The notes beneath the pieces were generated by a model. It was not told where the DNA came from. It saw nothing but the letters and a program-made list of their open reading frames with translations, and did no database searches. From CAYMCO01 sp964388955 (GTDB lineage Bacteria > Chloroflexota > Anaerolineae > Anaerolineales > E44-bin32), in contig CAYMCO010000007.1 in NCBI GenBank assembly GCA_964388955.1, positions 62,001 through 126,000 on the forward strand: a stretch of DNA of 64,000 nucleotides, read 5' to 3'. The translations under genes were made by a program, and so were the position numbers. Position 1 is the stretch's first letter, and every line of letters begins with the position of its first letter. Of this stretch, positions 26,828 through 34,072 are shown piece after piece.

Positions 26828-26899
26828 GAGAACGGATGTGCGCATGCCCGCACGGGGGAAGGAGCATGCCAGGGGGCCGGCCGGTGGAAGGAGGCGAAA

Positions 26900-27559
26900 G
26901 TGGCAAAAGGCAGGCTAACCGAAAGGCAGGAGAAGATCCTGCGCTTTCTGCAGCAGTTCGCGGATGAATATGGTTACCCCCCATCCATTCGCGAGATTGG
27001 GAAGGCGGTGGGTATTTCTTCGACCTCCGTCGTGAACTACAACCTGAACCGCCTGGTGGATGAGGGCTATCTGGACCGGGATGAGAACGTCTCGCGCGGC
27101 ATCCGACTCACCGATAAGCTCACCGAGGCGGCGCGGCCGTTGTCCGATGTGGTGCGCGTCCCCCTGCTCGGACGAATTTTCGCCAGTGAGCCCGTGCCGC
27201 TTCCGAGCACCGATTCTCCCATGTTCGGCGCCGAGGAAGCCATCGAGATCACCCGCGATCTGCTGAACAATGGGGATGGCATTTTCGCCCTGGAGGTCAA
27301 GGGGGATTCGATGATTGACGCGATGGTGAACGAGGGCGATATCGTGGTCATGAAACGCGTCCCGGAATGGCACAATGGGGACATGGTCGCGGTATGGATG
27401 AAGGATAGCGAGGAGACGACCCTGAAGCACATCTACCGGGAGGGAAGCCGCGTGCGTCTCCAGCCCGCCAACCCCACTATGAAGCCCATTTATGTCGAAC
27501 ATCCCGAGAACATGGAGGTGCAAGGGAAAGTTGTTCTGGTGGTGCGCCAACTGCAGTGA
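26900..27559 (+). CDS. lexA: SOS repressor LexA
   Basis: LexA represses DNA-damage genes until RecA triggers its self-cleavage. The GTG start at 26900 follows GGAAGGAGG. The product is 219 residues. The N-terminal winged helix covers LTERQEKILRFLQQFADEYG to LVDEGYLDRD. The protease domain has the catalytic Ser in KGDSMIDAMVNEGD and Lys in TTLKHIYRE. The cleavage region reads GRIFASEP, so the scissile bond would be Ala-Ser and not the usual Ala-Gly. The promoter carries a perfect SOS box. Confidence 0.96.
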   Translation: MAKGRLTERQEKILRFLQQFADEYGYPPSIREIGKAVGISSTSVVNYNLNRLVDEGYLDRDENVSRGIRLTDKLTEAARPLSDVVRVPLLGRIFASEPVPLPSTDSPMFGAEEAIEITRDLLNNGDGIFALEVKGDSMIDAMVNEGDIVVMKRVPEWHNGDMVAVWMKDSEETTLKHIYREGSRVRLQPANPTMKPIYVEHPENMEVQGKVVLVVRQLQ

Positions 27560-27591
27560 GCGGGGTGCTTTGATCCGCACAGCGGGCTGGG

Positions 27592-28407
27592 TCAACTCGT
27601 CGGCGCTGGCAGGGTCATGGACGCGCTCGCACTTGCCAGGACGATCAAGCGCTCCGATATGGGCTGATAGGCCCCCAATTGATAGCTCCCATACGCCTGG
27701 ACGGCCGGGAAGCCCGCTCCGGCCATTAATTCGCCAATCCGCTCCGGACCGCGCAAATGGTAAATCGTGTCGATCTCATGGCGCTGCACTCGGCCATCGG
27801 GGAACAGTTCATCGTACAGCCAGCGCACCCGGTAGCGGCCGCCCTCGTGGTCGAAGTCGCCTCGCGCGGAGACCTGCACTGGATTCCCGCTGTGGGTCTC
27901 GACGTAGGTCATCAAAGGCGCGCCGCTGTCCTGCCAGCGCCGCTGCGTGGCGGGGGGCAGGTCGAGCGCGAGCATCCCATGTTCGGATAGATGAGCGCGG
28001 ATGCACGCCAGCGCCACCCCGGCGTCAGGATCGTCGAGCTCGGCGAAGGTGTTGCAGGCGATGACGATCAGATTGAATTCCTCTCCCAGGTTGAAGCGCC
28101 TCAGGTCGGCCTGGAGCAACCGGATCGGCTCCGGGAACTGGGCTCCCAGCTCCTCTCTGGCGAGGAGGAGCATCTCGTGGTTATGGTCTATTCCGACAAC
28201 GGCGTGACCTTGGTGGAGCAAGGCCGCGAGCACCCTTCCGGGGCCGCACCCCAACTCGAGAATTGGGCCGCCTTGGCGCCGGGCGAGGGCCAGCCAGAGT
28301 GGGAGATCTTCATCGAATTGCGCGTATTGGGAAGCGAGAAGTCGCGGGAAGTCCCCCGAGGTCGGGTTCGTCCTGTCGCTGGGGGCCGCTCCTTGACCAG
28401 CTTTCAC
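27592..28407 (-). CDS. Class I SAM-dependent methyltransferase
   Basis: The 271-residue product has the Rossmann methyltransferase motif I (ILELGCGPGRVLAALL), motif II (VVGIDHNHEML), and a LLQADLRRF segment. The substrate is unknown. The GTG at 28407 has no ribosome-binding site, but a TATAAT on the minus strand ends exactly six bases before it, so the mRNA may be leaderless. The promoter overlaps that of the divergent tRNA-Pro. Confidence 0.85.
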   Translation of the reverse strand: MKAGQGAAPSDRTNPTSGDFPRLLASQYAQFDEDLPLWLALARRQGGPILELGCGPGRVLAALLHQGHAVVGIDHNHEMLLLAREELGAQFPEPIRLLQADLRRFNLGEEFNLIVIACNTFAELDDPDAGVALACIRAHLSEHGMLALDLPPATQRRWQDSGAPLMTYVETHSGNPVQVSARGDFDHEGGRYRVRWLYDELFPDGRVQRHEIDTIYHLRGPERIGELMAGAGFPAVQAYGSYQLGAYQPISERLIVLASASASMTLPAPTS

Positions 28408-28421
28408 GGCGCAATTATACT
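28393..28421 (+). promoter_or_regulatory. tRNA-Pro promoter, overlapping a divergent promoter
   Basis: TTGACC (28393-28398) and TATACT (28416-28421) are 17 bases apart, and the tRNA begins 11 bases after the -10. On the other strand bases 28419-28414 read TATAAT, which is the -10 of the divergent methyltransferase. The two -10 boxes share four bases, so the two promoters should compete. Confidence 0.75.
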
Positions 28422-28431
28422 CGGGTGGCTT

Positions 28432-28504
28432 CGGGGTGTAGCGCAGACGGAAGCGCGCCGCGTTTGGGACGCGGAGGTCGGCGGTTCAAGTCCGCCCACC
28501 CCGA
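28432..28504 (+). tRNA. tRNA-Pro (anticodon TGG)
   Basis: The 7-bp acceptor stem is formed by CGGGGTG (28432-28438) and CACCCCG (28497-28503). The anticodon arm CCGCG-TTTGGGA-CGCGG carries TGG, and the T arm GGCGG-TTCAAGT-CCGCC is canonical. CCA is not encoded. Confidence 0.95.
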
Positions 28505-28554
28505 CACTGCTCGGTGCTCTTTCGCATGGGCAAACACCGAGGGGGTTGTGCGCC

Positions 28555-28584
28555 TTGACCGGCCCTTTGACGGCGGGGTAGAAT
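28555..28584 (+). promoter_or_regulatory. tRNA-Gly promoter
   Basis: TTGACC (28555-28560) and TAGAAT (28579-28584) are 18 bases apart, with the tRNA starting 11 bases after the -10. Confidence 0.65.
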
Positions 28585-28594
28585 CACCCACCAA

Positions 28595-28666
28595 GCGGGC
28601 GTGGCCAAGTGGTAAGGCATCAGCCTTCCAAGCTGATATTCGCCGGTTCGAATCCGGTCGCCCGCT
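28595..28666 (+). tRNA. tRNA-Gly (anticodon TCC)
   Basis: The acceptor stem is GCGGGCG (28595-28601) with CGCCCGC (28659-28665). The anticodon arm TCAGC-CTTCCAA-GCTGA carries TCC, and the T arm GCCGG-TTCGAAT-CCGGT closes normally apart from its last pair. CCA is not encoded. Confidence 0.95.
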
Positions 28667-28700
28667 CAATTCCACGAAGCCAGCATGGCAGCAAGCCTCC

Positions 28701-28731
28701 GACCTCCCGGATGCAGGGAGGTCCTTTTCTT
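28701..28731 (+). terminator. Rho-independent terminator of the tRNA-Gly transcript
   Basis: GACCTCCC (28701-28708) pairs perfectly with GGGAGGTC (28716-28723) and is followed by CTTTTCTT, a classic intrinsic terminator 35 bases after the tRNA. Confidence 0.85.
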
Positions 28732-28911
28732 ATGCCCACCCCAAGGGGAATTGCTGCCGCAATTCCGCGGGCGCTGGTCCCTGGCCTGGCCACTCAGCGG
28801 AGGGTGGTACTCTCCACTTGGTGGGAGCGGGATCCCCTCCTTTGATTCTCGAAAGACGATCATGAATCTGCTACATTTGATCTGTACGCTGCGAAAGGAG
28901 TTGTAGGCGAA

Positions 28912-29283
28912 ATGAACCTCACGCTCACAATCTCTGCTCTCGTCGGTGTGGTGGCGATCGGGATCCTGGTAGCCATATTTGCGGCCTTCTTGCGAGCAAG
29001 AGAGGAAATCAATCCCAACTATCAGGCGTTGTTCACCATGGGCATCATCTGGGTCGGGGCGGGGATCGCCATCGGCGCCTCCACCGGGAACCACGCACTG
29101 TGGTTGATGGGCTTGTTGTGGATGGGCATCGGGCTCGCCAACCGTGAAAAATGGGATCAGGAGCCAAAGTGGTCCGAGCTGTCCCAGGAGGCGCGGCGGT
29201 TCAAGGTGGTCCTGGTCGCAGGACTGACGCTGCTCATGATCGTCGGCGCTGGCCTGTTCCTGGCCATCAGGCTGATCGGGTAG
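28912..29283 (+). CDS. Small membrane protein with about four helices
   Basis: The 123-residue product has a membrane helix at the N terminus (TISALVGVVAIGILVAIFAAF), two short ones in the middle (LFTMGIIWVGAGIAIGAST and HALWLMGLLWMGIGLA), then a charged loop (NREKWDQEPKWSELSQEARR) and a last helix (VVLVAGLTLLMIVGAGLFLAI). AAAGGAG precedes the ATG. No family was recognised. It stands alone between the tRNA-Gly terminator and a convergent small gene. Confidence 0.7.
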   Translation: MNLTLTISALVGVVAIGILVAIFAAFLRAREEINPNYQALFTMGIIWVGAGIAIGASTGNHALWLMGLLWMGIGLANREKWDQEPKWSELSQEARRFKVVLVAGLTLLMIVGAGLFLAIRLIG

Positions 29284-29339
29284 CGGCACGGGGCGCATCC
29301 AGGTGCCGTCGTCTCTTTTCGGGTACTTGCCGAGAGGCT

Positions 29340-29395
29340 GGCCGGCCACCATGCGGCGTGGATAGGCGGACGCCGCATGGGGTAATGGGCCGGCC
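29340..29395. other. Long two-step hairpin between convergent genes
   Basis: GGCCGGCC at 29340-29347 and 29388-29395 can pair, enclosing a perfect 10-bp stem CCATGCGGCG (29349-29358) with CGCCGCATGG (29371-29380). It lies in the 140-base gap between convergent genes, so it may act as a bidirectional terminator or transcript stabiliser. There is no T-tract on either side. Confidence 0.5.
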
Positions 29396-29423
29396 CGGAA
29401 GACCACCCCTGGTCAGTTGGGAT

Positions 29424-29648
29424 CTACAGACATGCGGAGTATCCGTGATGCGAGCCAGGCGTATGCAGATGCCCGCTCTGGGGCGCGCCCAGGTTCCCGG
29501 CCTTCCCCAGCGGGACGATATGTCCTTGTGCGTAGTCTGAATGGCCTGGCAGCCCCTGATCATCGCAAGGTCCGGCGGCGAATGCGGGGGCCACGGCCAC
29601 CAGCGCGAGAACCACGATCAACATGCTCACTAGCAGCGCACGCTTCAT
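29424..29648 (-). CDS. Small secreted protein (74 residues)
   Basis: The product begins with a clear signal peptide (MKRALLVSMLIVVLALVAV, then APAFAA as the cleavage site), leaving a mature peptide of about 50 residues rich in Gly and His with two Cys (GPCDDQGLPGH and SACL at the end), which could form a disulfide. AGGAGG lies six bases before the ATG. The function is unknown; a His-rich C terminus could bind metal. Confidence 0.75.
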   Translation of the reverse strand: MKRALLVSMLIVVLALVAVAPAFAAGPCDDQGLPGHSDYAQGHIVPLGKAGNLGAPQSGHLHTPGSHHGYSACL

Positions 29649-29801
29649 CTTTGCCTCCTATGGTCTAGCTATCCATCCTCTAAGGACAAAATATGCCTAT
29701 CCGATCAACAGTACGCAGTTTCTGCTAATTTGGATCTTTCAGATTGGCAAACTCTGGATTCTCTGACCGTCGCACCACGGCCCACCGCGGTGACGGATCG
29801 C

Positions 29802-29830
29802 TTTGCATCCCTCCCCTGCCGTGCTATGCT
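29802..29830 (+). promoter_or_regulatory. Promoter of the DUF4177-like gene
   Basis: TTTGCA (29802-29807) and TATGCT (29825-29830) are 17 bases apart, and the -10 is extended (TGC before it). Initiation would be about 20 bases before the start codon. Confidence 0.45.
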
Positions 29831-29856
29831 TGAATCATCGAGGAAAGGAGGCTGCC

Positions 29857-30081
29857 ATGCCTAACTGGGAGTACTGCTACCTGGCAATTCCGAAGACCGG
29901 GGTGCCGACAATTGCCTACTTGACCACGGACGCGCTCCGGCGCGTGCAAACCGAAGGCTGGGCGGAGGATCCGAATTTCCTGGAGAAGACGGTGGCGGAG
30001 TTGGGCATGCAGGGCTGGGAGATGTATGCCATCGAAGAGGAACCGCGGATCGTCTGGTTCAAGCGCCAAGTGGTAGCCTAG
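29857..30081 (+). CDS. Small WEY-motif protein, DUF4177-like
   Basis: The 74-residue product begins MPNWEYCYLAIP and contains ELGMQGWEMYAIEEE, the two signatures (WEY and LGxxGWE) of short DUF4177-like proteins. The ATG at 29857 follows AAAGGAGG; the frame extends upstream without a ribosome-binding site. No role is known. It is followed by a strong hairpin at 30211. Confidence 0.75.
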   Translation: MPNWEYCYLAIPKTGVPTIAYLTTDALRRVQTEGWAEDPNFLEKTVAELGMQGWEMYAIEEEPRIVWFKRQVVA

Positions 30082-30394
30082 CCCTGCTGCCGGCCGAAAC
30101 CCTCCGCGTATTGGGCAATTCGATGCTCCACCGGCCCGAGAAGGCGGGAATCGGAGGCGAATTCCGAAAAGGGGCTGGACAGATCGCGGTTTTTATCCTA
30201 CTATGTGAAAGAACCGTTCCAGTACGCCCGCCCCCCTCGGGTGTACTGGGCGGTTCAAATCTCTTAACCGATTTCCACACTACGTGCGAGAATGAGGGCT
30301 TGAATTTCGACGCCAAGCATGGCATCCTGCAGAATATGTGAAGTCATTCCGAATTATGGAAAGTCGTCCGTGGGACGCCGCGCCCGAGGCTCTG
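30082..30394. other. Gap between convergent genes with a strong hairpin
   Basis: No gene is supported. At 30211-30256 GAACCG and CCAGTAC pair with GTACTGG and CGGTTC, a 13-bp stem interrupted by a small bulge, with a C-rich loop. It is placed to terminate one or both convergent transcripts. No other structure stands out. Confidence 0.55.
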
Positions 30395-31345
30395 TCAGAT
30401 GGGAAGCAGCAGCCCCGCCACGAGACTGAGCAAGTTGGCGACCAGGCTGTACAGCAGCGCCTTTCGCAGTGTTATCTGCCCCCGAAGGGCACCGAACATC
30501 ACCCCCGATTCGACCAGCCAGACCAGCGCTTCCGCACCCAGCAAAGCCGGGATCGAGAAACCTGGGTAGAGTGCGCCGAATGTGAACCAGAAGGGCGCCA
30601 CGGTGAATATGTTCGCCAGCAGCGCGATGGTGAGGAATGAGCGGCGGGAGACGCCTGCCAGGCTGGCGTAGACCAAAGCCGCGACGGATTCGATGATCAA
30701 GGTGAGTGGGATGGCGAGAGGCAGGGATCCAGTGAAGCCCCACAGGCTCGCCGCCAGGGCGGGGGCCATGACAATCCAGGAAACCAGATACAGTCCTGGG
30801 GAGGCCTTGGCGCCTCCTCGGCCCTGCCCGGCGCGCAGGATGTGGATCGCCAGCAAACCGGCCGCCAACATGAAATAGAACACCCCAGCGATGATGAGCG
30901 CCATGAGCGTCACCGGATTGGGACGGAAGCGGCCGATGGCTTGGTCAACGAGCAGCTCGCGTTCTCCCACCCGGACGTGATATTCGACGGACAGGGTCTG
31001 GTGAGTGAAGCTGTTGCTCTCTAGCACCCGGCCATCGGAGAAGGTGATGCGCAGCCGGCTGTAGGTGGCGTAGCTGTAAGCGGTCGAACGGCAGGAGCGT
31101 TCATCACAACTGAACCCCTGCGGGCCGAGTTCGGCGAGCGGCTGCGCGTCCCCGCACTCCGCCGTATCGCATTGCAGCAGTTCGCCGCTTTCGATCTTCA
31201 AGTCGCTCCCAGGTGGGAATTCGAAATTGAACGCCATCTCCGGCTTGGGACCGATGTCGGCTGCCGAGGCCGCCGCCGCCGGCGAGCTGGCGACCGATAG
31301 AATGATCAGCATCGATAGGCTGACGGGCAGAATCGCTTTGCGCAT
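30395..31345 (-). CDS. Multi-pass membrane protein with extracytoplasmic N-terminal domain
   Basis: From the ATG at 31345, with AGGAG seven bases upstream, the product is 316 residues. A signal peptide (MRKAILPVSLSMLIILSVA, then SSPAAA) is followed by a roughly 130-residue outer domain with four Cys (LLQCDTAECGD and FSCDERSCRS), probably two disulfides. Then come about five membrane helices in the C-terminal half (for example LMALIIAGVFYFMLAAGLL and LTIALLANIFTVAPFWFTF). No family was recognised; a sensor or small-molecule channel role is possible but not supported further. Confidence 0.7.
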   Translation of the reverse strand: MRKAILPVSLSMLIILSVASSPAAAASAADIGPKPEMAFNFEFPPGSDLKIESGELLQCDTAECGDAQPLAELGPQGFSCDERSCRSTAYSYATYSRLRITFSDGRVLESNSFTHQTLSVEYHVRVGERELLVDQAIGRFRPNPVTLMALIIAGVFYFMLAAGLLAIHILRAGQGRGGAKASPGLYLVSWIVMAPALAASLWGFTGSLPLAIPLTLIIESVAALVYASLAGVSRRSFLTIALLANIFTVAPFWFTFGALYPGFSIPALLGAEALVWLVESGVMFGALRGQITLRKALLYSLVANLLSLVAGLLLPI

Positions 31346-31446
31346 ACGACTCTCCTGGTGGGCTGGCCTCGGCAGAATCCGCTCTAAAGATACAACTTCA
31401 GCGGGGCCGCGCCTCATGACCCACTGTTCCCATTCCGAGCGGCTGC

Positions 31447-31475
31447 TTGAAGTCCGGGGAGGGTGTGGATACAAT
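31447..31475 (+). promoter_or_regulatory. tRNA-Met promoter
   Basis: TTGAAG (31447-31452) and TACAAT (31470-31475) are 17 bases apart, nine bases before the tRNA. Confidence 0.65.
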
Positions 31476-31483
31476 GGTGGCGC

Positions 31484-31556
31484 GGGCCCGTAGCTCAGTG
31501 GTCAGAGCGGCCGGCTCATAACCGGTTGGTCGCAGGTTCGAATCCTGCCGGGCCCA
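31484..31556 (+). tRNA. tRNA-Met (anticodon CAT), elongator type
   Basis: The acceptor stem is GGGCCCG (31484-31490) with CGGGCCC (31549-31555). The anticodon arm CCGGC-TCATAAC-CGG carries CAT, and the T arm is GCAGG-TTCGAAT-CCTGC. The first acceptor pair is intact, so it is not an initiator tRNA. A lysidine-modified tRNA-Ile cannot be fully excluded. Confidence 0.9.
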
Positions 31557-31800
31557 CTCACCGTCCCGCCTGACTGGCTGGGTGTCCGCTGGTGGTCATT
31601 CAGCCCGGGCTTTGATGCCCGGGGGGCGGATCCAAAGGCCGCATGCTGTGATGCCCGTTATCGGCAAATTACTGATGTTCCGGACACGCGAGCCCGATCC
31701 CCGAACCGTCGGCGCGCTGGTAGCCGCTCGGCCCAGCCCCGCTCCCATCGAGACACAGTGGTTCCTTGAGCCGGGCCCCGGTTGAGGCCAAAGGACACTG

Positions 31801-33603
31801 ATGACGACAGCCGCAACTCGCATTCCCGCATCCCCCTTTTCCGTCTTCCGCAATCGCGATTTCACATGGATCTGGACCGGCCAACTGGTATCGACGATCG
31901 GCAGCTCACTTACCCAGATCGCGGCGGCAATCCTTATCTTCCGGATTACGGGATCTGCCCTCAGCGTGGGCCTCATGCTCATGGCCACCGCCGCCCCCAG
32001 CTTGCTGCTGGGGTTGATCGCCGGGGTGTTCGTGGACCGGATGGACCGCAAGCGAATTATGGTCGTGGTCGACCTTGTGCGGGCGGCCCTGGTTGCCCTG
32101 ATCCCTTTCCTGGTGCGGCTGGATATCTCCTGGTTGTATATCCTCATCGCGCTGACCAGCGCGGTGGGCCAGTTCTTCGAGCCGGCGCACGCCAGCGTGC
32201 TGCCCGAGGTGGCCTCGGAGAAGGAACTGGCCGCGGCCAACTCATTCATCGCCATCAGCTCCTTTGGCTCCACCGCCATCGGCTTCGCCGCATCGGGCTT
32301 GATCGCCTCGCGCTTCCCCATCGAGTGGGCCTTCTACCTGGACGGCCTGTCGTTCCTCGCTTCCGCCCTGTGCATTGCGATGGTGCGAATCTCCCCCCTG
32401 CCAGTGGAAGGAAAGACCTCCATCTCCACCGTCCTGAAGAACCTGCGGGAGGGGGCGGACTTCCTGTGGAACAAGCCCATCCTGCGTTCGCTGTTGGTTG
32501 TGAACCTCCCCCTGCTGCTCGGCTTTGGACTGTGGAATGTGCTGCTGCTGCCCTTCGCCGAACGGGCCCTGGGGGCGACGGAGTTCGAGTACGGGCTGCA
32601 GGAGGGGTTGACCTCGGTGGGCTTTGTGATCGGCAGTTTGCTCATGGCCCGCTTGGCGGACCGCCTGCGGGAGGGGCAGTGGATTGCGATGAGCTATATC
32701 GGCATGGGGCTGATCGCGGCCTTGTACTCCCGTACCGCCTCCATCCCCCTTGCCATCCTGCTTGTGATGATCACCGGCTTGCTGAACGCGCCCTCGGCCA
32801 TCGCTCGCAAACTGGCCTTCCAGCGCAATGCGCCGCGCGAAATCCGGGGACGGGCCTTCAGCGCCTTCTTTGTCACGCGCGACGTTGTGCTGCTGCTTGG
32901 CATGGCAGCCGCGGGACTGGCCGATCTCGTGGACATCCGCCTGCTGATGCTGGTCAGCGGAGCCTTGGTTCTGGCGTCCGGCGCGATCGCGCTGGTCATT
33001 CCAGGTCTGGGACAGCCGGCGGAGGAATGGCGCCGGGCCGTCGCCCGGCTGCGCGCCGCGCCGGCCGAGCCTGGCCTGTCGATATTGCGGCCCGCAGTGC
33101 CCTCCGATTTCGATCGCTTGAGGGTTCATTTCCCGGTCCTTTCCCGGTTGGCCGAAGGGAACCGCGCCGAGTTCCTGGATGGTGCCGATCTGGGCGAAGC
33201 TCCGCAGGGCGCCACGATTATCCGTCATGGCGAGACGGGCGACGAGGTCTTTTTCATTCTCTCCGGCCGGGCGGTGGCCGGCTTGGAAACGAGCGGCGGC
33301 GGGTACCGGGCGCTCTCGGAAATGGGGGCGGGCGACTTCTTCGGGGAGATCGGGGCGCTGTTGGAAACGCCGCGCACCGCAGATGTGGTCGCGGATGAGA
33401 ACACAGAGCTGATGCGGGTGCCTGGAAGGAATCTGAATATCCTGCTGCAGGAGCCGCGGCTGCGCTACTTGATCCTCTCCAAGTTGACGGAGCGGGTGGA
33501 TCGCACCCACATCGCCGACCTGCCCAGATTGGCCAGTCTGGACCCGGAGGCCCTGCGGGACCTGCGCAGGCCCGATCGGGAGAGAGCGATGCCGTCCACA
33601 TAG
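31801..33603 (+). CDS. Major facilitator transporter fused to a cyclic-nucleotide-binding domain
   Basis: Residues 1-405 are a 12-helix major facilitator domain of the drug-efflux/enterobactin-exporter type (SVFRNRDFTWIWTGQLVSTIGS at the start, GVFVDRMDRKRIMVVVD in the 2-3 loop). Residues about 455-560 form a cyclic-nucleotide-binding domain: GDEVFFILSGRAVAG, then GDFFGEIGALLETPRTADV. The phosphate-binding cassette keeps the key Glu and the Arg-Thr-Ala that hold the cyclic phosphate. The ATG at 31801 follows AAAGGA. Transport could thus be gated by cAMP or cGMP. It lies just before six cyclase genes. The transported substrate is unknown. Confidence 0.9.
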   Translation: MTTAATRIPASPFSVFRNRDFTWIWTGQLVSTIGSSLTQIAAAILIFRITGSALSVGLMLMATAAPSLLLGLIAGVFVDRMDRKRIMVVVDLVRAALVALIPFLVRLDISWLYILIALTSAVGQFFEPAHASVLPEVASEKELAAANSFIAISSFGSTAIGFAASGLIASRFPIEWAFYLDGLSFLASALCIAMVRISPLPVEGKTSISTVLKNLREGADFLWNKPILRSLLVVNLPLLLGFGLWNVLLLPFAERALGATEFEYGLQEGLTSVGFVIGSLLMARLADRLREGQWIAMSYIGMGLIAALYSRTASIPLAILLVMITGLLNAPSAIARKLAFQRNAPREIRGRAFSAFFVTRDVVLLLGMAAAGLADLVDIRLLMLVSGALVLASGAIALVIPGLGQPAEEWRRAVARLRAAPAEPGLSILRPAVPSDFDRLRVHFPVLSRLAEGNRAEFLDGADLGEAPQGATIIRHGETGDEVFFILSGRAVAGLETSGGGYRALSEMGAGDFFGEIGALLETPRTADVVADENTELMRVPGRNLNILLQEPRLRYLILSKLTERVDRTHIADLPRLASLDPEALRDLRRPDRERAMPST

Positions 33604-34072
33604 GTCACACTCCTCGCCCTTACTCGGATTGGGGGCCGACTTCCTCGGCAACGGCTCACTCCGGCCTGCATCAAGGACGTTTCTGGTTGAAGGAGTGTTG
33701 CGCCGGATTCGGCTGCGCTTGCGCAAGCCATACCTATCTGGGAGAACTCTATATGACCGCGCATACCGTTCGACTGAGGGAGCGCTTTACCTTGGGAGCG
33801 AAGGGGGGAGGGGAGTATAGTTAAGAGGCGCAGGGCGGGTCATGTGGCCGGGAGAAGCGGGATGACAGGTAATAATGCAGCGGATGTGACTTCTCCCCTT
33901 CCGGGGCTCGGTGACCTGCCGTGCCGCTCATGCGTAGGGTAGAGCCTTTTGCGGCGGTGAAGACCTGAGAGACTTCGCTATCCAATAGACAGGAATTGCA
34001 GCTTGTGATTTCAGGCAGGGCGAATTGGCAGGACTTGATGGGGCTTGAGTCGGCCGGAACCGAGTGGTTCCG
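33604..34072. other. Intergenic region before the cyclase array
   Basis: No credible gene is seen in about 470 bases; the short open frames lack ribosome-binding sites and coding character. It should hold the promoter of the first cyclase gene, but no -35/-10 pair with good spacing was identified. Confidence 0.5.

Noticed and set aside
31782..33398. A second long plus-strand frame over the transporter gene
   Set aside because: It is an out-of-phase shadow; the frame from 31801 has membrane helices and a cyclic-nucleotide domain.
33604..34063. Short frames before the cyclase array as genes
   Set aside because: They lack ribosome-binding sites, have no conserved features, and overlap in several frames.
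34064..34072. GTG at 34064 as the start of array gene 1
   Set aside because: The ATG at 34073 gives the MKCAQCG start expected for a zinc-ribbon N terminus and parallels MRCPRCQ of gene 2. Neither has a strong ribosome-binding site, so it is kept only as an alternative.
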